A program made the position numbers and the translations under genes. Of a stretch of 64,000 nucleotides of DNA, positions 27,033 through 36,628 are shown piece after piece; position 1 is the first letter of the stretch; the number at the start of each line of letters is the position of its first letter. The notes under the pieces are model-generated. The model was not told where the DNA came from, ran no database searches, and saw nothing but the letters and a program-made list of their open reading frames with translations. Source of the DNA: a bacterium M00.F.Ca.ET.205.01.1.1 (GTDB lineage: Bacteria > Pseudomonadota > Alphaproteobacteria > Rhizobiales > Rhizobiaceae); the NCBI GenBank assembly GCA_004791255.1, contig SRUQ01000005.1, positions 258,710 to 322,709 on the forward strand. The letters run 5' to 3'.

Positions 27033-27976
27033 GTGCGCGTCTGCGTCTGGAGCCAGGCCGCAGCCTCGCTCACCGCCTGCCGCGCGGCCAGGATATGGCG
27101 GCCCATCGAGACGAAGCCGTGGATCTGCCCCGGCCAGTGCCGCAGCACCACCGGCACGCCCTCGATCCGCAGGCGCTCCGCATAGGCCGTGCCTTCGTCG
27201 GTTAGGATGTCATGCCCGGCGATGACGACGAAGGCCGGCGCCGCACCGGCATGGCTTGATGCGAGCAACGGCGAAACACGCCAGTCCGTCATGTCGCCTG
27301 ATGTGCGCAGATAATGGTCGCGAAACCACGCCATGGTAGCGGCGGTGAGCCCGAAGCCGGTGCCGAAACGCCGGTAGCTGTCCGCCGTCTGCCGGGCATC
27401 GGTGTTGGGATAGATCAGGATTTGCGCGGCAAGCGGTGGCGCCAGCCCGTCGCGTGACAGCAGCGCCAGCACCGCGGCAAGATTGCCGCCGGCGCTGTCG
27501 CCGGCAACGGCGATGCGGGCAGGGTCGATGCCGAGTTCCCCCGCATTCTCCGCCATGAAGCGTAGCGCCGCGGTGCAATCGTCGAGCCCGGCGGGAAACT
27601 TGTGCTCGGGCGCCAGGCGATAGTCGGGGCAGACGACGACCGCATTGCCGAGATTGGCGAGCCAGCGGCAGATCTCGTCATGCGAGGAGAGATTGCCTAT
27701 CACCCAACCGCCACCATGCAGATAGAGGAGCGCACGCGCCCCGGCTGGCGGGGCCCCGATGCCGCGATGGATGCGGATCCTCACCGGGCCGTTTGGTCCG
27801 TCGATCTGCCGTTCGGCGGTGGCCACGACCGGCTCATGCTCGCCTTGCTGTGTCGGGAACGAAGCGTTGTAGGCGGCCCGCGCCGCCGCCACGCTGCCGT
27901 TCTCGAACGGTTCGCCACCGGCTTCACGGCCGATTTCAAGTGCGCGCAGCGCATCCGGGTCGAGCGTCATCACCAT
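27020..27976 (-). CDS. Alpha/beta hydrolase, hormone-sensitive-lipase family esterase
   Basis: 318 residues from the ATG at 27976, which has GGAGG 6 bp upstream; an ATG at 27982 sits directly on the ribosome site. The oxyanion motif HGGGW is at residues 87-91, the nucleophile elbow GDSAGG at 159-164 (Ser161), with the acid in GHDILTDEG and histidine in GQIHGF. No signal peptide. It follows the Gfo/Idh dehydrogenase by 12 bp and likely forms a two-gene operon; de-esterification or opening of a lactone made by that dehydrogenase is a plausible role. The substrate is unknown. Confidence 0.85.
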   Translation of the reverse strand: MVMTLDPDALRALEIGREAGGEPFENGSVAAARAAYNASFPTQQGEHEPVVATAERQIDGPNGPVRIRIHRGIGAPPAGARALLYLHGGGWVIGNLSSHDEICRWLANLGNAVVVCPDYRLAPEHKFPAGLDDCTAALRFMAENAGELGIDPARIAVAGDSAGGNLAAVLALLSRDGLAPPLAAQILIYPNTDARQTADSYRRFGTGFGLTAATMAWFRDHYLRTSGDMTDWRVSPLLASSHAGAAPAFVVIAGHDILTDEGTAYAERLRIEGVPVVLRHWPGQIHGFVSMGRHILAARQAVSEAAAWLQTQTRTQAD

Positions 27977-27988
27977 CGCCATCCTCCG

Positions 27989-29137
27989 CTAGGCAAGCAG
28001 GGTGCGCGCCTCGTCCTCGGTGAGCAAGGCCGGCTGGGCGACATCGCCGGCAATGGCGACCGGGCTCTTGGTTTCGCCCGAGCGCAGGGTCGCCTCCATG
28101 ATCTCCAGCACATGCAGCGCCAGATTGCCGGACGCGCGCGGTGCTGCTCCCGTCTCCAGGGAACGCACGAGGTCGGCGACGCCGAGCATGCGGTAGTTGG
28201 CGCGGTCGGGCGCCGCATAGGGCCAGTTGCGGGCGCCGTAGAGTTCGCTTTCGCTGGCGAAATCCTGCCAGTCGCCGCCGCGCTCGGATAGCGAGACGGT
28301 GCCGCCGAACGTGTCCGGATCGGGCAGGCGCAGCGAGCCTTCCGTGCCGTGCAGTTCGATCGGATGGTTGGAATGCTTGAAGACGTCCCACGAAGCACCG
28401 AAGGTGACGGTGGCGCCGGAGCGGAATTCGAGCAGCGACAGCACATTGGTCGGCGTGCCGACCTTGAAAGTCGTGTTCTTGAACGGCCCCTCGGCCGTGA
28501 TCAGCCGCTCCTCCTGTCCCTTGGTCGCCATCGCCATCACGCGCCCGACCGGGCCGAGCAGGTTGACCAGCATGGTCAGGTAGTAGGGTCCCATGTCGAA
28601 CACCGGGCCGCCGCCGGGCTGGTAGTAGAATTGCGGATTGGGGTGCCAATGCTCCATGCCGCGGCCCATCATGAACGCGGTGCCGGTGACGGCGCGGCCG
28701 ATCGCGCCTTCATCCATCAGGCGGCGAGCCCGCCTGCCGGCCGCGCCAAGGAAGGTGTCGGGGGCCGAGCCGAGCCGCAGCCCGCGCTCTGCCGCTTCGG
28801 CCACCAGGCGGCGGCCGTCGCTGGCCGAGGTCGCCAGCGGCTTTTCGGTGAAGACGTGCTTGCCGGCCGAAAGTGCTGAAAACGAAACGTCGAAATGCGC
28901 CGCCGGAATGGTCAGGTTGAGGACGAGGTCGATCTCGGGATCGGCCAGCAGCGCATCGACGCCAAGCGCCCGGATGCCATATTCCTTCGCCCGCAGCGCC
29001 GCCATGTCGGCCGAGATGTCGGCGCAGGCGCGCAGTTCGAGCCCGCCAAACAGCGCGGCGTTGCGCAGATAGGTCATCGAGATATTGCCGCATCCGACGA
29101 CGCCGATACCGAGCTTCGCCTGTGATTTTGTCTGCAT
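27989..29137 (-). CDS. Gfo/Idh/MocA-family oxidoreductase
   Basis: 382 residues from the ATG at 29137, with GGGAGG 10 bp upstream; an ATG at 29164 lacks a ribosome site. The Rossmann motif GIGVVGCGNIS is at residues 10-20, EKP at 98-100, and the C-terminal substrate domain contains GGGPVFDMGPYYLTMLVNLLGPV. Members oxidise or reduce sugars, inositols and their derivatives with NAD(P). The upstream region carries the LacI-type operator motif at 29229-29241. It heads a two-gene operon with the esterase. Confidence 0.85.
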   Translation of the reverse strand: MQTKSQAKLGIGVVGCGNISMTYLRNAALFGGLELRACADISADMAALRAKEYGIRALGVDALLADPEIDLVLNLTIPAAHFDVSFSALSAGKHVFTEKPLATSASDGRRLVAEAAERGLRLGSAPDTFLGAAGRRARRLMDEGAIGRAVTGTAFMMGRGMEHWHPNPQFYYQPGGGPVFDMGPYYLTMLVNLLGPVGRVMAMATKGQEERLITAEGPFKNTTFKVGTPTNVLSLLEFRSGATVTFGASWDVFKHSNHPIELHGTEGSLRLPDPDTFGGTVSLSERGGDWQDFASESELYGARNWPYAAPDRANYRMLGVADLVRSLETGAAPRASGNLALHVLEIMEATLRSGETKSPVAIAGDVAQPALLTEDEARTLLA

Positions 29138-29228
29138 TTCTGTCGTGCCTCCCAATGCGGCCATGGTCTGTCGAATCCGCCGCCAAGCTACGGATCGCTT
29201 TCGAAAGCGCTATACAACATTTTAAATA

Positions 29229-29241
29229 TTGACGCGCGTAA
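29229..29241. promoter_or_regulatory. Candidate LacI-type operator, copy 2
   Basis: An exact copy of TTGACGCGCGTAA from 25875-25887, placed 92 bp upstream of the Gfo/Idh dehydrogenase start in an AT-rich stretch. It also sits 67 bp before a strong ribosome site on the plus strand, so it may once have served two divergent units. Confidence 0.6.
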
Positions 29242-29307
29242 AATTTTTATAGAACATGCGGAAATGCTGGCGCGAGATCGGGAGGCTGCCAGCCTTGGGA
29301 GGAGAAG

Positions 29308-29391
29308 ATGACAGGCATGAAAGATCGGCCCGGCGCCGACGTGAATCCCGTGGGGCCGCACCACCAGGGGTCGCGACGGGTTCAGGCATAG
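29308..29391 (+). pseudogene. 27-codon ORF with strong ribosome site, possible gene remnant
   Basis: A GGGAGGAG ribosome site sits a few bases before the ATG at 29308; the frame ends at TAG 29389-29391 after 27 codons (begins MTGMKDRPGADVNP). It lies downstream of the LacI-type operator and runs into the 3' end of the deoR-type gene on the other strand. This arrangement looks like the first codons of a lost divergent gene, cut at the junction with the DeoR cluster. A genuine short leader peptide is the alternative. No homology can be claimed. Confidence 0.35.
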
Positions 29392-30143
29392 ATCACCTTG
29401 GCCACGGTCCTATCGAGCTGGCTGCGTATCGGGCCGGACAGGCCATCATCGGTGATCACCACATCGACGCTCGACAGCGAAAATGCCTTGGAGGTCCCGC
29501 TGACGCCCCATTTGCTCGAATCCGCAAGCAGGACAACGCGCCGGGCCATGCGCACGAGGTTTCGCTTCGTTCGCGCCATGTCTTCGTTCACGTCGACCAC
29601 ATCCAGTGAGGAGTCGATCGCGTGCGCTCCGACAAACACCTGATGCGCCACCAAGCCGCCGAGAGCCGTGTCGGCATCGGTGATCAGCGTGCTCACCGTG
29701 TCTGGATAGACCCGGCCACCGATCATGTGAACGTCGAGCCCGGGCCGATGCATCAGATGCTGCACGATATTCATCGCCGTGGCCGCGACCACGACATTGC
29801 TGAGCGGCGGTAACTGCATGGCAACCTGCATCAATGTCGAGCCGCCGTCGAAGATGACCGATTGGTTGTCCTCGAACAGCTCTACCGCTGCCCGGGCGAT
29901 GCGTTTCTTTGCATCGAGGTTCGTTTGCATCCGCCGGGCGAACGCGGCCGTGGTCGAATCCGTGGTCCGGGTCACCGCCCCTCCGCGGGTCTTGGTCAGC
30001 AGTCCCTTGCGGTCCAGTATCTCGAGGTCGGAGCGCACCGTGACTTCCGACACGCCAAAATCGTCCGACAGGTCCTTGATGCGTACCTGTCCGCTGCGTT
30101 GCACCTCGCCCAGGATCGATTGGCGTCTCTGCTCTGACAACAT
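29382..30143 (-). CDS. DeoR-family transcriptional regulator
   Basis: 253 residues from the ATG at 30143. N-terminal winged HTH: EQRRQSILGEVQRSGQVRIKDLSDDFGVSEVTVRSDLEILDRKGLLTKTRGGAV; then the DeoR sensor domain, which folds like sugar-phosphate isomerases (IFDGGSTLMQVA, VGAHAIDSS, LLADSSKWG). DeoR proteins usually sense a phosphorylated sugar and repress a neighbouring sugar operon. It is divergent from the 12-gene carbohydrate operon starting at 30306, with TTTCGAAA-type repeats in between. Confidence 0.9.
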   Translation of the reverse strand: MLSEQRRQSILGEVQRSGQVRIKDLSDDFGVSEVTVRSDLEILDRKGLLTKTRGGAVTRTTDSTTAAFARRMQTNLDAKKRIARAAVELFEDNQSVIFDGGSTLMQVAMQLPPLSNVVVAATAMNIVQHLMHRPGLDVHMIGGRVYPDTVSTLITDADTALGGLVAHQVFVGAHAIDSSLDVVDVNEDMARTKRNLVRMARRVVLLADSSKWGVSGTSKAFSLSSVDVVITDDGLSGPIRSQLDRTVAKVIYA

Positions 30144-30212
30144 TGCCCTGTCCTTGCCTCCATGCGCCAGGCGATCGCGCTGGCCTCGGTTCATTATACC
30201 AAAAATACGCGT

Positions 30213-30257
30213 TTTCGAAAGATTTCGAAAGATTGCTTTTGTGGTTTCTTTCGCAAA
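30213..30257. promoter_or_regulatory. Repeated TTTCGAAA half-sites, candidate DeoR operator
   Basis: TTTCGAAA occurs at 30213-30220 and 30223-30230, exactly 10 bp apart (one helical turn), and a related TTTCGCAAA at 30249-30257. Repeated short sites of this kind are typical of DeoR-family operators. They lie between the divergent regulator (start 30143) and aldolase (start 30306). Confidence 0.5.
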
Positions 30258-30305
30258 CACTAGGTCCAGCATTTTGAAATCAATCGATTGGAGATTTTTG
30301 GACTC

Positions 30306-31106
30306 ATGAGCCTCGGAACCAAGGTGCGCCTTGCGCGCCTCTTCTCACATCCATCGGGGAACCTTTTCGGCGGCGCGGTCGACCACTTTGTCGGCTATGG
30401 CGACGTGCGCAAAGGCGGTCTTGCAGACCTGCCGGGGGCGCTTGCTCGCGTCATGGTGGGCAAACCCGACTACGTCAGCATCCAGCCTGGCACCGCGCGC
30501 CATCTGTGGCCGCAATATGCGGGCAAGGCTTCCCTGGTGATCCAGGCCGGCTGCTTCACCCCGGACGATCGCATCAGTGAGCTGATTGCAACGCCCGAAG
30601 ATGCGGTGCGCGCCGGCGCCGATGCATTGGCCGTGGCCATTCCGGTGCGCGGCGCGACCGAGGGCAAATACATACGTTGGCTGACCGATTCGGTGAATGC
30701 CGCGGCCCGCTATGGCATGCCGGTGGTGGCGCATATCTACCCTCGCGATTTCACCGATGGGGCAAAAATCGTCTTCACCCCCGACGAGATCGCCTATGCG
30801 GCGCGCATCGGCTACGAGTCCGGCGTCGACGTGATCAAGATCGGTTACACGGGCGATTTCGAGTCGTTTCGAGAGACCGTCCGGACCTGCCCGGTGCCGG
30901 TTGTGATCGCGGGTGGTCCCAAGACCGATACGCTGCTCGGCGCCCTTCAGCAGACGGCGGACGCCATCCGTGCGGGCGCGCGCGGCGCCGTGGTGGGCCG
31001 CAATCTCTGGGGGCATGGCGATCCTGAGAAGGCAGCGATTGCCTTCCGAGGCGTCATCCATGACGGCCTTTCGGCGCAGGACGCGCTGGCGAAGGCGGGT
31101 GCCTGA
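30306..31106 (+). CDS. Class I aldolase, FbaB/LsrF/DeoC-like
   Basis: 266 residues from the ATG at 30306. A (beta/alpha)8 fold with GGAVDHF near residue 22, the Schiff-base lysine candidate Lys178 in GVDVIKIGYTGDF, and the phosphate-binding VVIAGGPKTD and AVVGRNLWG. The family forms or cleaves C-C bonds of phosphorylated sugars (fructose-1,6-bisphosphate, or the phospho-AI-2 product in LsrF). First gene of the operon; the PfkB kinase starts 3 bp after its stop, so the kinase product is probably its substrate. Confidence 0.8.
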   Translation: MSLGTKVRLARLFSHPSGNLFGGAVDHFVGYGDVRKGGLADLPGALARVMVGKPDYVSIQPGTARHLWPQYAGKASLVIQAGCFTPDDRISELIATPEDAVRAGADALAVAIPVRGATEGKYIRWLTDSVNAAARYGMPVVAHIYPRDFTDGAKIVFTPDEIAYAARIGYESGVDVIKIGYTGDFESFRETVRTCPVPVVIAGGPKTDTLLGALQQTADAIRAGARGAVVGRNLWGHGDPEKAAIAFRGVIHDGLSAQDALAKAGA

Positions 31107-31109
31107 ACG

Positions 31110-32063
31110 ATGCCCACCGTCCCTTCAATCCTCGGCTTCGGAGCCATTTCGATCGACGACATCGTCTATGTCGATCAGCCGTTGTCGGCGGGCAAGGGGA
31201 AGGTTCTGCAAAGCACCCGGGCTTTCGGTGGAAATGTCGCGACGGCGCTTGCCGCCGTCGCGCGGCTCGGCGGAAGCGCCGGGTTCATCGGATGGCTGGG
31301 CAGTGCCGCCGACGACGCCGTGCTATGCGATCTCGTTGCGAGCGGCGTCGAAACCGCATTCGCGCCGCGCCACTCCGAGGCGCGCCCGGTGCGCTCGCGG
31401 ATCACCGTCGGCTCGGATGGGGAACGATTCATCGCCTATGACGACGAAGCGATGCTGGGCACCGCGCCGGACTTTCCGGACGAGGTCCTCAGCCGCGCGA
31501 CCGTTCTGATCGTCGATAGTTACGCGATCCGGTCGCTGGATGTCGTGGCTCGGGCTCGCGATCTCGGCCTTGCAATCCTCGGCGACATCGAATGGAGCAG
31601 CGGTCCAGCCACCGAGAGACTGATCGCGCTCTGCGACCATCTCATTCTTCCGCTCGGTTTTGCACGGACTGCCACGGGCCGCCGATCGCCAGCCGAGATG
31701 CTCGATGCGTTGTGGTTGCCGTCGCGGTCCGCCGTGGTTCTGACGGATGGCGGCAGGGGCGTCTATTATCGCGGACGCGACGAGACAGGGCTCTGGCACC
31801 TGCCTCCGCACCGGGTTGCCGTCGTCGACTCGACCGGCGCCGGCGACTGCTTTCATGGCGCCTATGCCCATGCATTGACGCGCGGGGCCGACACTGCGGG
31901 TCGGGTCGCATTCGCGGCCGCGGCGGCGGCCTTTTCGATAACGGGGCGAGGCGGGCGTGAGGCGCTTCCGACCGATGACCAGGTCGCGGAACTCCTGGCA
32001 TCGACGAACGCGCCGTCGGCAGTCGAACTGAAATATGCGCAGCCGATACCGAAACGTAGCTGA
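31110..32063 (+). CDS. PfkB-family carbohydrate kinase
   Basis: 317 residues. N-terminal PfkB motif AFGGNVATALAAVARLGG and C-terminal signature DSTGAGDCFHGAY at residues 240-252, with Asp246 as catalytic base. It phosphorylates a sugar or sugar phosphate with ATP. It starts 3 bp after the aldolase and would prepare the imported sugar for cleavage. Ribokinase, ketohexokinase or phosphofructokinase-like activity cannot be told apart by eye. Confidence 0.88.
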   Translation: MPTVPSILGFGAISIDDIVYVDQPLSAGKGKVLQSTRAFGGNVATALAAVARLGGSAGFIGWLGSAADDAVLCDLVASGVETAFAPRHSEARPVRSRITVGSDGERFIAYDDEAMLGTAPDFPDEVLSRATVLIVDSYAIRSLDVVARARDLGLAILGDIEWSSGPATERLIALCDHLILPLGFARTATGRRSPAEMLDALWLPSRSAVVLTDGGRGVYYRGRDETGLWHLPPHRVAVVDSTGAGDCFHGAYAHALTRGADTAGRVAFAAAAAAFSITGRGGREALPTDDQVAELLASTNAPSAVELKYAQPIPKRS

Positions 32064-32146
32064 ACTATCCGAGGAATATTTCGCAGGCGAAAACAGGCCG
32101 AGAAGAACTATAAAAATCAGTGGCTTAGACTTGTGGAGGGAGGAAG

Positions 32147-33292
<1,146 letters not shown>

Positions 33293-33309
33293 AGACCTGC
33301 TGCAAGGCC

Positions 33310-33334
33310 CGCAGGCGAGGGCGAGGCGCCTGCG
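33310..33334. other. Intergenic hairpin between ATPase and binding-protein genes
   Basis: CGCAGGCG and CGCCTGCG form a perfect 8-bp stem around 9 nt in the 111-bp gap between malK-like and binding-protein genes. It has no T-run, so RNA stabilisation or processing is more likely than termination. Confidence 0.4.
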
Positions 33335-33403
33335 TAAGAAGACTTCTGAATAACCAGACGATCGTCCGCATTGTGCGACCGATCCCCAAAGAAGGAGGAG
33401 AAA

Positions 33404-34651
33404 ATGACGTTTCGTATTAAACCCGCGATGCTGAAAATAGCCGCGGCCGCATGGTTGCTTGGCGCAACCGGCGCCATGGCGGACACGACGCTGGAATTCA
33501 CCCAATGGTGGGAGCCCGAATTGCCGGCCGGCTCGCTCAGGTCAATCATGGATGAGTTCGAGGCCGCGAATCCCGGAATCAAGGTGACGCTGGTCAGCGG
33601 CCCCTATGCGACCACGCGCGACCAGATCTCGGTTGGTGCTGCAACCGGAACGCTCAGCGACGTCGTCGGTCTCGACGGCGCCTGGGTGAACAATCTGAAT
33701 GCGCAAAACGCACTCGCCGACATGAACCCGATGATGGATGCGAGCAAGTTCGACAAAGCCCAAGTCGCCGACATCATCAAGGTGGACGGCAAGGCGGTGA
33801 TGTTCCCGGTCGCCTCGTTCGTCTATCCGGTCTTCGTGAATTTGGACCTCGCCGCCCAGGCAGGCGTGACCAAGCTGCCGTCGACCCGCGCGGAGTTTCT
33901 CGAAGCCGCCAAGAAGATGACGCAGGCCGACAAGAACCAGTATGGCTGGGTGCTGCCCCTGTCGCTGCAAACGCCATCCGGTGTCCAGAACGACATGATG
34001 TCGTGGGTCTGGGCTTCGGGTCAGTCGATGATGGCGAGCGGCAAGCCCGCCCTCGAAGGCAAGCCGGTGGTGGATATGCTCTCCTTCGTCAAATCGCTCA
34101 ACGACGCCGGCACCATTTCGCCCGGCATCGCCACCAAGACCGAACAGGAAAAAGTCGAGGAATTCGTCAACGACCGCGTCGGGATGATGATCGACTCGCT
34201 CGCGCATGTGAACCTCATCCGCAAGCGCAATCCAAAGCTGAACTTCGACCTGATCCCAGTCCCGGTCGTCGAAGGCTACACCGGCAAACGCGGTCTTCCC
34301 TACGCCTCATGGGGCATCGGCATCTCCGCCGCTTCGAAGCATCAGGAAGAGGCCTGGAAACTCGTCCAGTATCTGATGAGTGAAAAGGTGAACGCCAAGC
34401 TCGTGTCGCTTGCCAACGCCTTCCCGGGCAACGTCAACGCCAAGCCCGATTTCGTGACCTCGGACAAGGCTTTCGGCAAGGCTTTCGAAATCTTCAAGAC
34501 CGGCTATCTCGCCAATGAGTTCACGGGCCTGCCGGTGGCTGAAGACCTGATGACCCAGTTCGACGTGCAAGCCCAGAAGATGCTCGCCGGCGAGCAGTCT
34601 CCGGAACAAGCAGCATCCACCGCTCAGAAGGGTTGGATGGCGAAATTCTGA
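33404..34651 (+). CDS. Carbohydrate ABC importer binding protein (CUT1 type)
   Basis: 415 residues from the ATG at 33404, with GGAGGAG upstream. A signal peptide ends near residue 26 (GAMA before DTTLEF). The mature protein is a type II extracellular solute-binding protein of the family with EFTQWWEPELPAGSLRSIMDEFEAANPGIKV near its start and NDRVGMMIDSLAH in the middle. It captures a sugar or polyol in the periplasm. It is followed by a strong hairpin that may raise its mRNA level above that of the permease genes. Confidence 0.9.
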   Translation: MTFRIKPAMLKIAAAAWLLGATGAMADTTLEFTQWWEPELPAGSLRSIMDEFEAANPGIKVTLVSGPYATTRDQISVGAATGTLSDVVGLDGAWVNNLNAQNALADMNPMMDASKFDKAQVADIIKVDGKAVMFPVASFVYPVFVNLDLAAQAGVTKLPSTRAEFLEAAKKMTQADKNQYGWVLPLSLQTPSGVQNDMMSWVWASGQSMMASGKPALEGKPVVDMLSFVKSLNDAGTISPGIATKTEQEKVEEFVNDRVGMMIDSLAHVNLIRKRNPKLNFDLIPVPVVEGYTGKRGLPYASWGIGISAASKHQEEAWKLVQYLMSEKVNAKLVSLANAFPGNVNAKPDFVTSDKAFGKAFEIFKTGYLANEFTGLPVAEDLMTQFDVQAQKMLAGEQSPEQAASTAQKGWMAKF

Positions 34652-34679
34652 CCGGCCTGTTCCTGTTTGCTATCTTCGA

Positions 34680-34711
34680 CCGGGTGGCCTGGCTTCGGGC
34701 AGGCCACCCGG
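34680..34711. terminator. Perfect 12-bp hairpin after the binding-protein gene
   Basis: CCGGGTGGCCTG and CAGGCCACCCGG pair perfectly around an 8-nt loop, 28 bp after the stop. It is followed by CAACAACGG and not by a T-run, and the operon continues, so it more likely protects the upstream mRNA or causes partial attenuation, a common arrangement after binding-protein genes. Confidence 0.6.
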
Positions 34712-34789
34712 CAACAACGGATCGGCAATTTGAGATGGACCTGTTTTTGAAGCTTACCTTCTCTTGAAGGCGTATCCCAAGGTTGGCAC

Positions 34790-35686
34790 ATGACCCGGCA
34801 AAAGCGTTCCCACCACAAGCTGAAACGAGCGGTCGCGCCCTACCTCTATCTGTCGCCCTCGCTGCTCATCATCGGCCTTCTGATGCTGCTGCCGATGGCG
34901 ACGGTGATTGCCTACTCGTTTCAGAACAGCGCGGTGCTGCGTCGTGACCCATCCTTTGCCGGACTGAAACACTACCAGGCGATCTTCGACGATCCGGTGT
35001 TCTGGGCCTCGCTGTGGCATACGCTCTACTTCACATGCATGAGTGTCGTTTTTCACATGACCATCGGCATGGTCTTCGCGCTCATGCTGAACAGCGACCG
35101 CATCAATCCGAGGCTGCGCAATGTCCTGCGCGTGCTCTACATACTGCCCTGGCTGTTCACCGCGGTGATTATCGCCGTGATCTGGCGCCTCCTCCTGGAG
35201 CCGAACGGTGTCGTGAACAGCATTCTCATGCAGATCGGCATCATCGGTTCGAAGGTCGAATGGTTTTCCTCGCCGCAGACCGCGCTGCACGCCGTCACCT
35301 TCGCCAATATCTGGGCGGGCTACCCGCTGTTCATGGTCAGCCTGCTCGCAGGCTTGCAGGGCATTCCCAAGGATTTCTACGAGGCCGCCGATATCGACGG
35401 GGCGAAGGCCTACCAGAAGCTGATCTTCATCACCATCCCGCAGCTGATGCCGATCATCATCAGCATCTCGCTGCTCGACTTCATCTGGACCATGCAGGTT
35501 TTCCCGTTGATCTGGATAACCACCGGCGGCGGCCCGATCTACTCGACCGAGGTCCTCAGCACCTACACCTACAAGCTGGCATTTTCGAGCTACAACCTGT
35601 CACAGGCGTCGGCGAGCGCCGTGGTCATCCTGCTGATCTCGCTCGGCCTGACGCTGTTTTACATCCGTTATCAGAAGGCTCGGTAG
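34790..35686 (+). CDS. Carbohydrate ABC importer permease (MalF/UgpA type)
   Basis: 298 residues with six likely membrane spans. The CUT1 permease coupling motif reads EAADIDGAKAYQKLIFITIPQLMP at about residue 197. The cytoplasmic N-terminus is short and basic. It forms the channel with the next gene product, 5 bp downstream. Confidence 0.9.
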   Translation: MTRQKRSHHKLKRAVAPYLYLSPSLLIIGLLMLLPMATVIAYSFQNSAVLRRDPSFAGLKHYQAIFDDPVFWASLWHTLYFTCMSVVFHMTIGMVFALMLNSDRINPRLRNVLRVLYILPWLFTAVIIAVIWRLLLEPNGVVNSILMQIGIIGSKVEWFSSPQTALHAVTFANIWAGYPLFMVSLLAGLQGIPKDFYEAADIDGAKAYQKLIFITIPQLMPIIISISLLDFIWTMQVFPLIWITTGGGPIYSTEVLSTYTYKLAFSSYNLSQASASAVVILLISLGLTLFYIRYQKAR

Positions 35687-35691
35687 TCACC

Positions 35692-36534
35692 ATGAGGAAA
35701 CGAAACTCTGGCAAAGACAGGCTGATCACCGTCGCGCTGCATGTTGCTCTTGCGGCAGGGCTGTTCTTCGCGGCCTTCCCGATCTACTGGATGCTGAGCA
35801 GCTCGTTCAAATCGAATACCGAAATCTTTGCCCTGCCGCCAACCATCCTGCCGAAGGCCTTCACGCTGGAAGCCTATGCAGCCATCCTTGGCGACCCGGT
35901 AAAGCTGCGCTTCTTCTTCAACAGCTACTTCGTGGCGGGCGCGGTGACCGTGCTGACGGTGCTGATCGCCTTGCTGGCGGCCTATGGGTTCAGCCGCTTC
36001 AACTTCCGCGGCAAGGGCAGCCTGAACACACTCATCATCAGCACGCAGACGATCCCGCCGATCACGCTTTTGATCCCTTTCTTCGGGCTTGTCGTCTCCT
36101 ACGGCATCTTCGACACCTACGTCGCGCTGATCCTGACTTACCTAGTGTTCACACTGCCCTACGCGATCCTGCTGATGACGGGATATCTGAACACCTTGCC
36201 CCGCGATCTCGATGAAGCGGTGGCTGTCGACGGCGGCAGCAGTTGGACAGCGCTTTGGCGGGTCATCGTCCCGATCTCACTGCCTGGTATCGTGGCGACG
36301 TCGGTCTACACCTTCCTGCTGTGCTGGAACGAATTTCTCTTTGCGCTGACGCTGACGAAGTCAACGTCCATGCGCACCGTCCCGATCGGCATCCAGCTGT
36401 TGATGGGACAGCACGCTTTCGAATGGAACCAGATGATGGCGATGAGCGTGCTCGGCTCGCTACCGCTCTTGCTCATCTACCTCGTTGCCCAGAGGTATTT
36501 CCTCGCCGGCATGACCGCGGGCTCGGTCAAGTAA
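35692..36534 (+). CDS. Carbohydrate ABC importer permease (MalG/UgpE type)
   Basis: 280 residues from the ATG at 35692, shortly after the preceding stop; the longer open frame runs through the upstream gene. Six spans are likely, with the coupling motif DEAVAVDGGSSWTALWRVIVPISLPG at about residue 176 and the MalG-type ending FLAGMTAGSVK. It pairs with the MalF-type permease. Confidence 0.9.
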   Translation: MRKRNSGKDRLITVALHVALAAGLFFAAFPIYWMLSSSFKSNTEIFALPPTILPKAFTLEAYAAILGDPVKLRFFFNSYFVAGAVTVLTVLIALLAAYGFSRFNFRGKGSLNTLIISTQTIPPITLLIPFFGLVVSYGIFDTYVALILTYLVFTLPYAILLMTGYLNTLPRDLDEAVAVDGGSSWTALWRVIVPISLPGIVATSVYTFLLCWNEFLFALTLTKSTSMRTVPIGIQLLMGQHAFEWNQMMAMSVLGSLPLLLIYLVAQRYFLAGMTAGSVK

Positions 36535-36628
36535 GATGTCCATTCCCAAGGAGAACTGACCTGCGTATTCCAGCGCCACATCATCGCGGGGCGACATCAA
36601 GGAATAGGCGGAATCAAGGAATGAAAGG

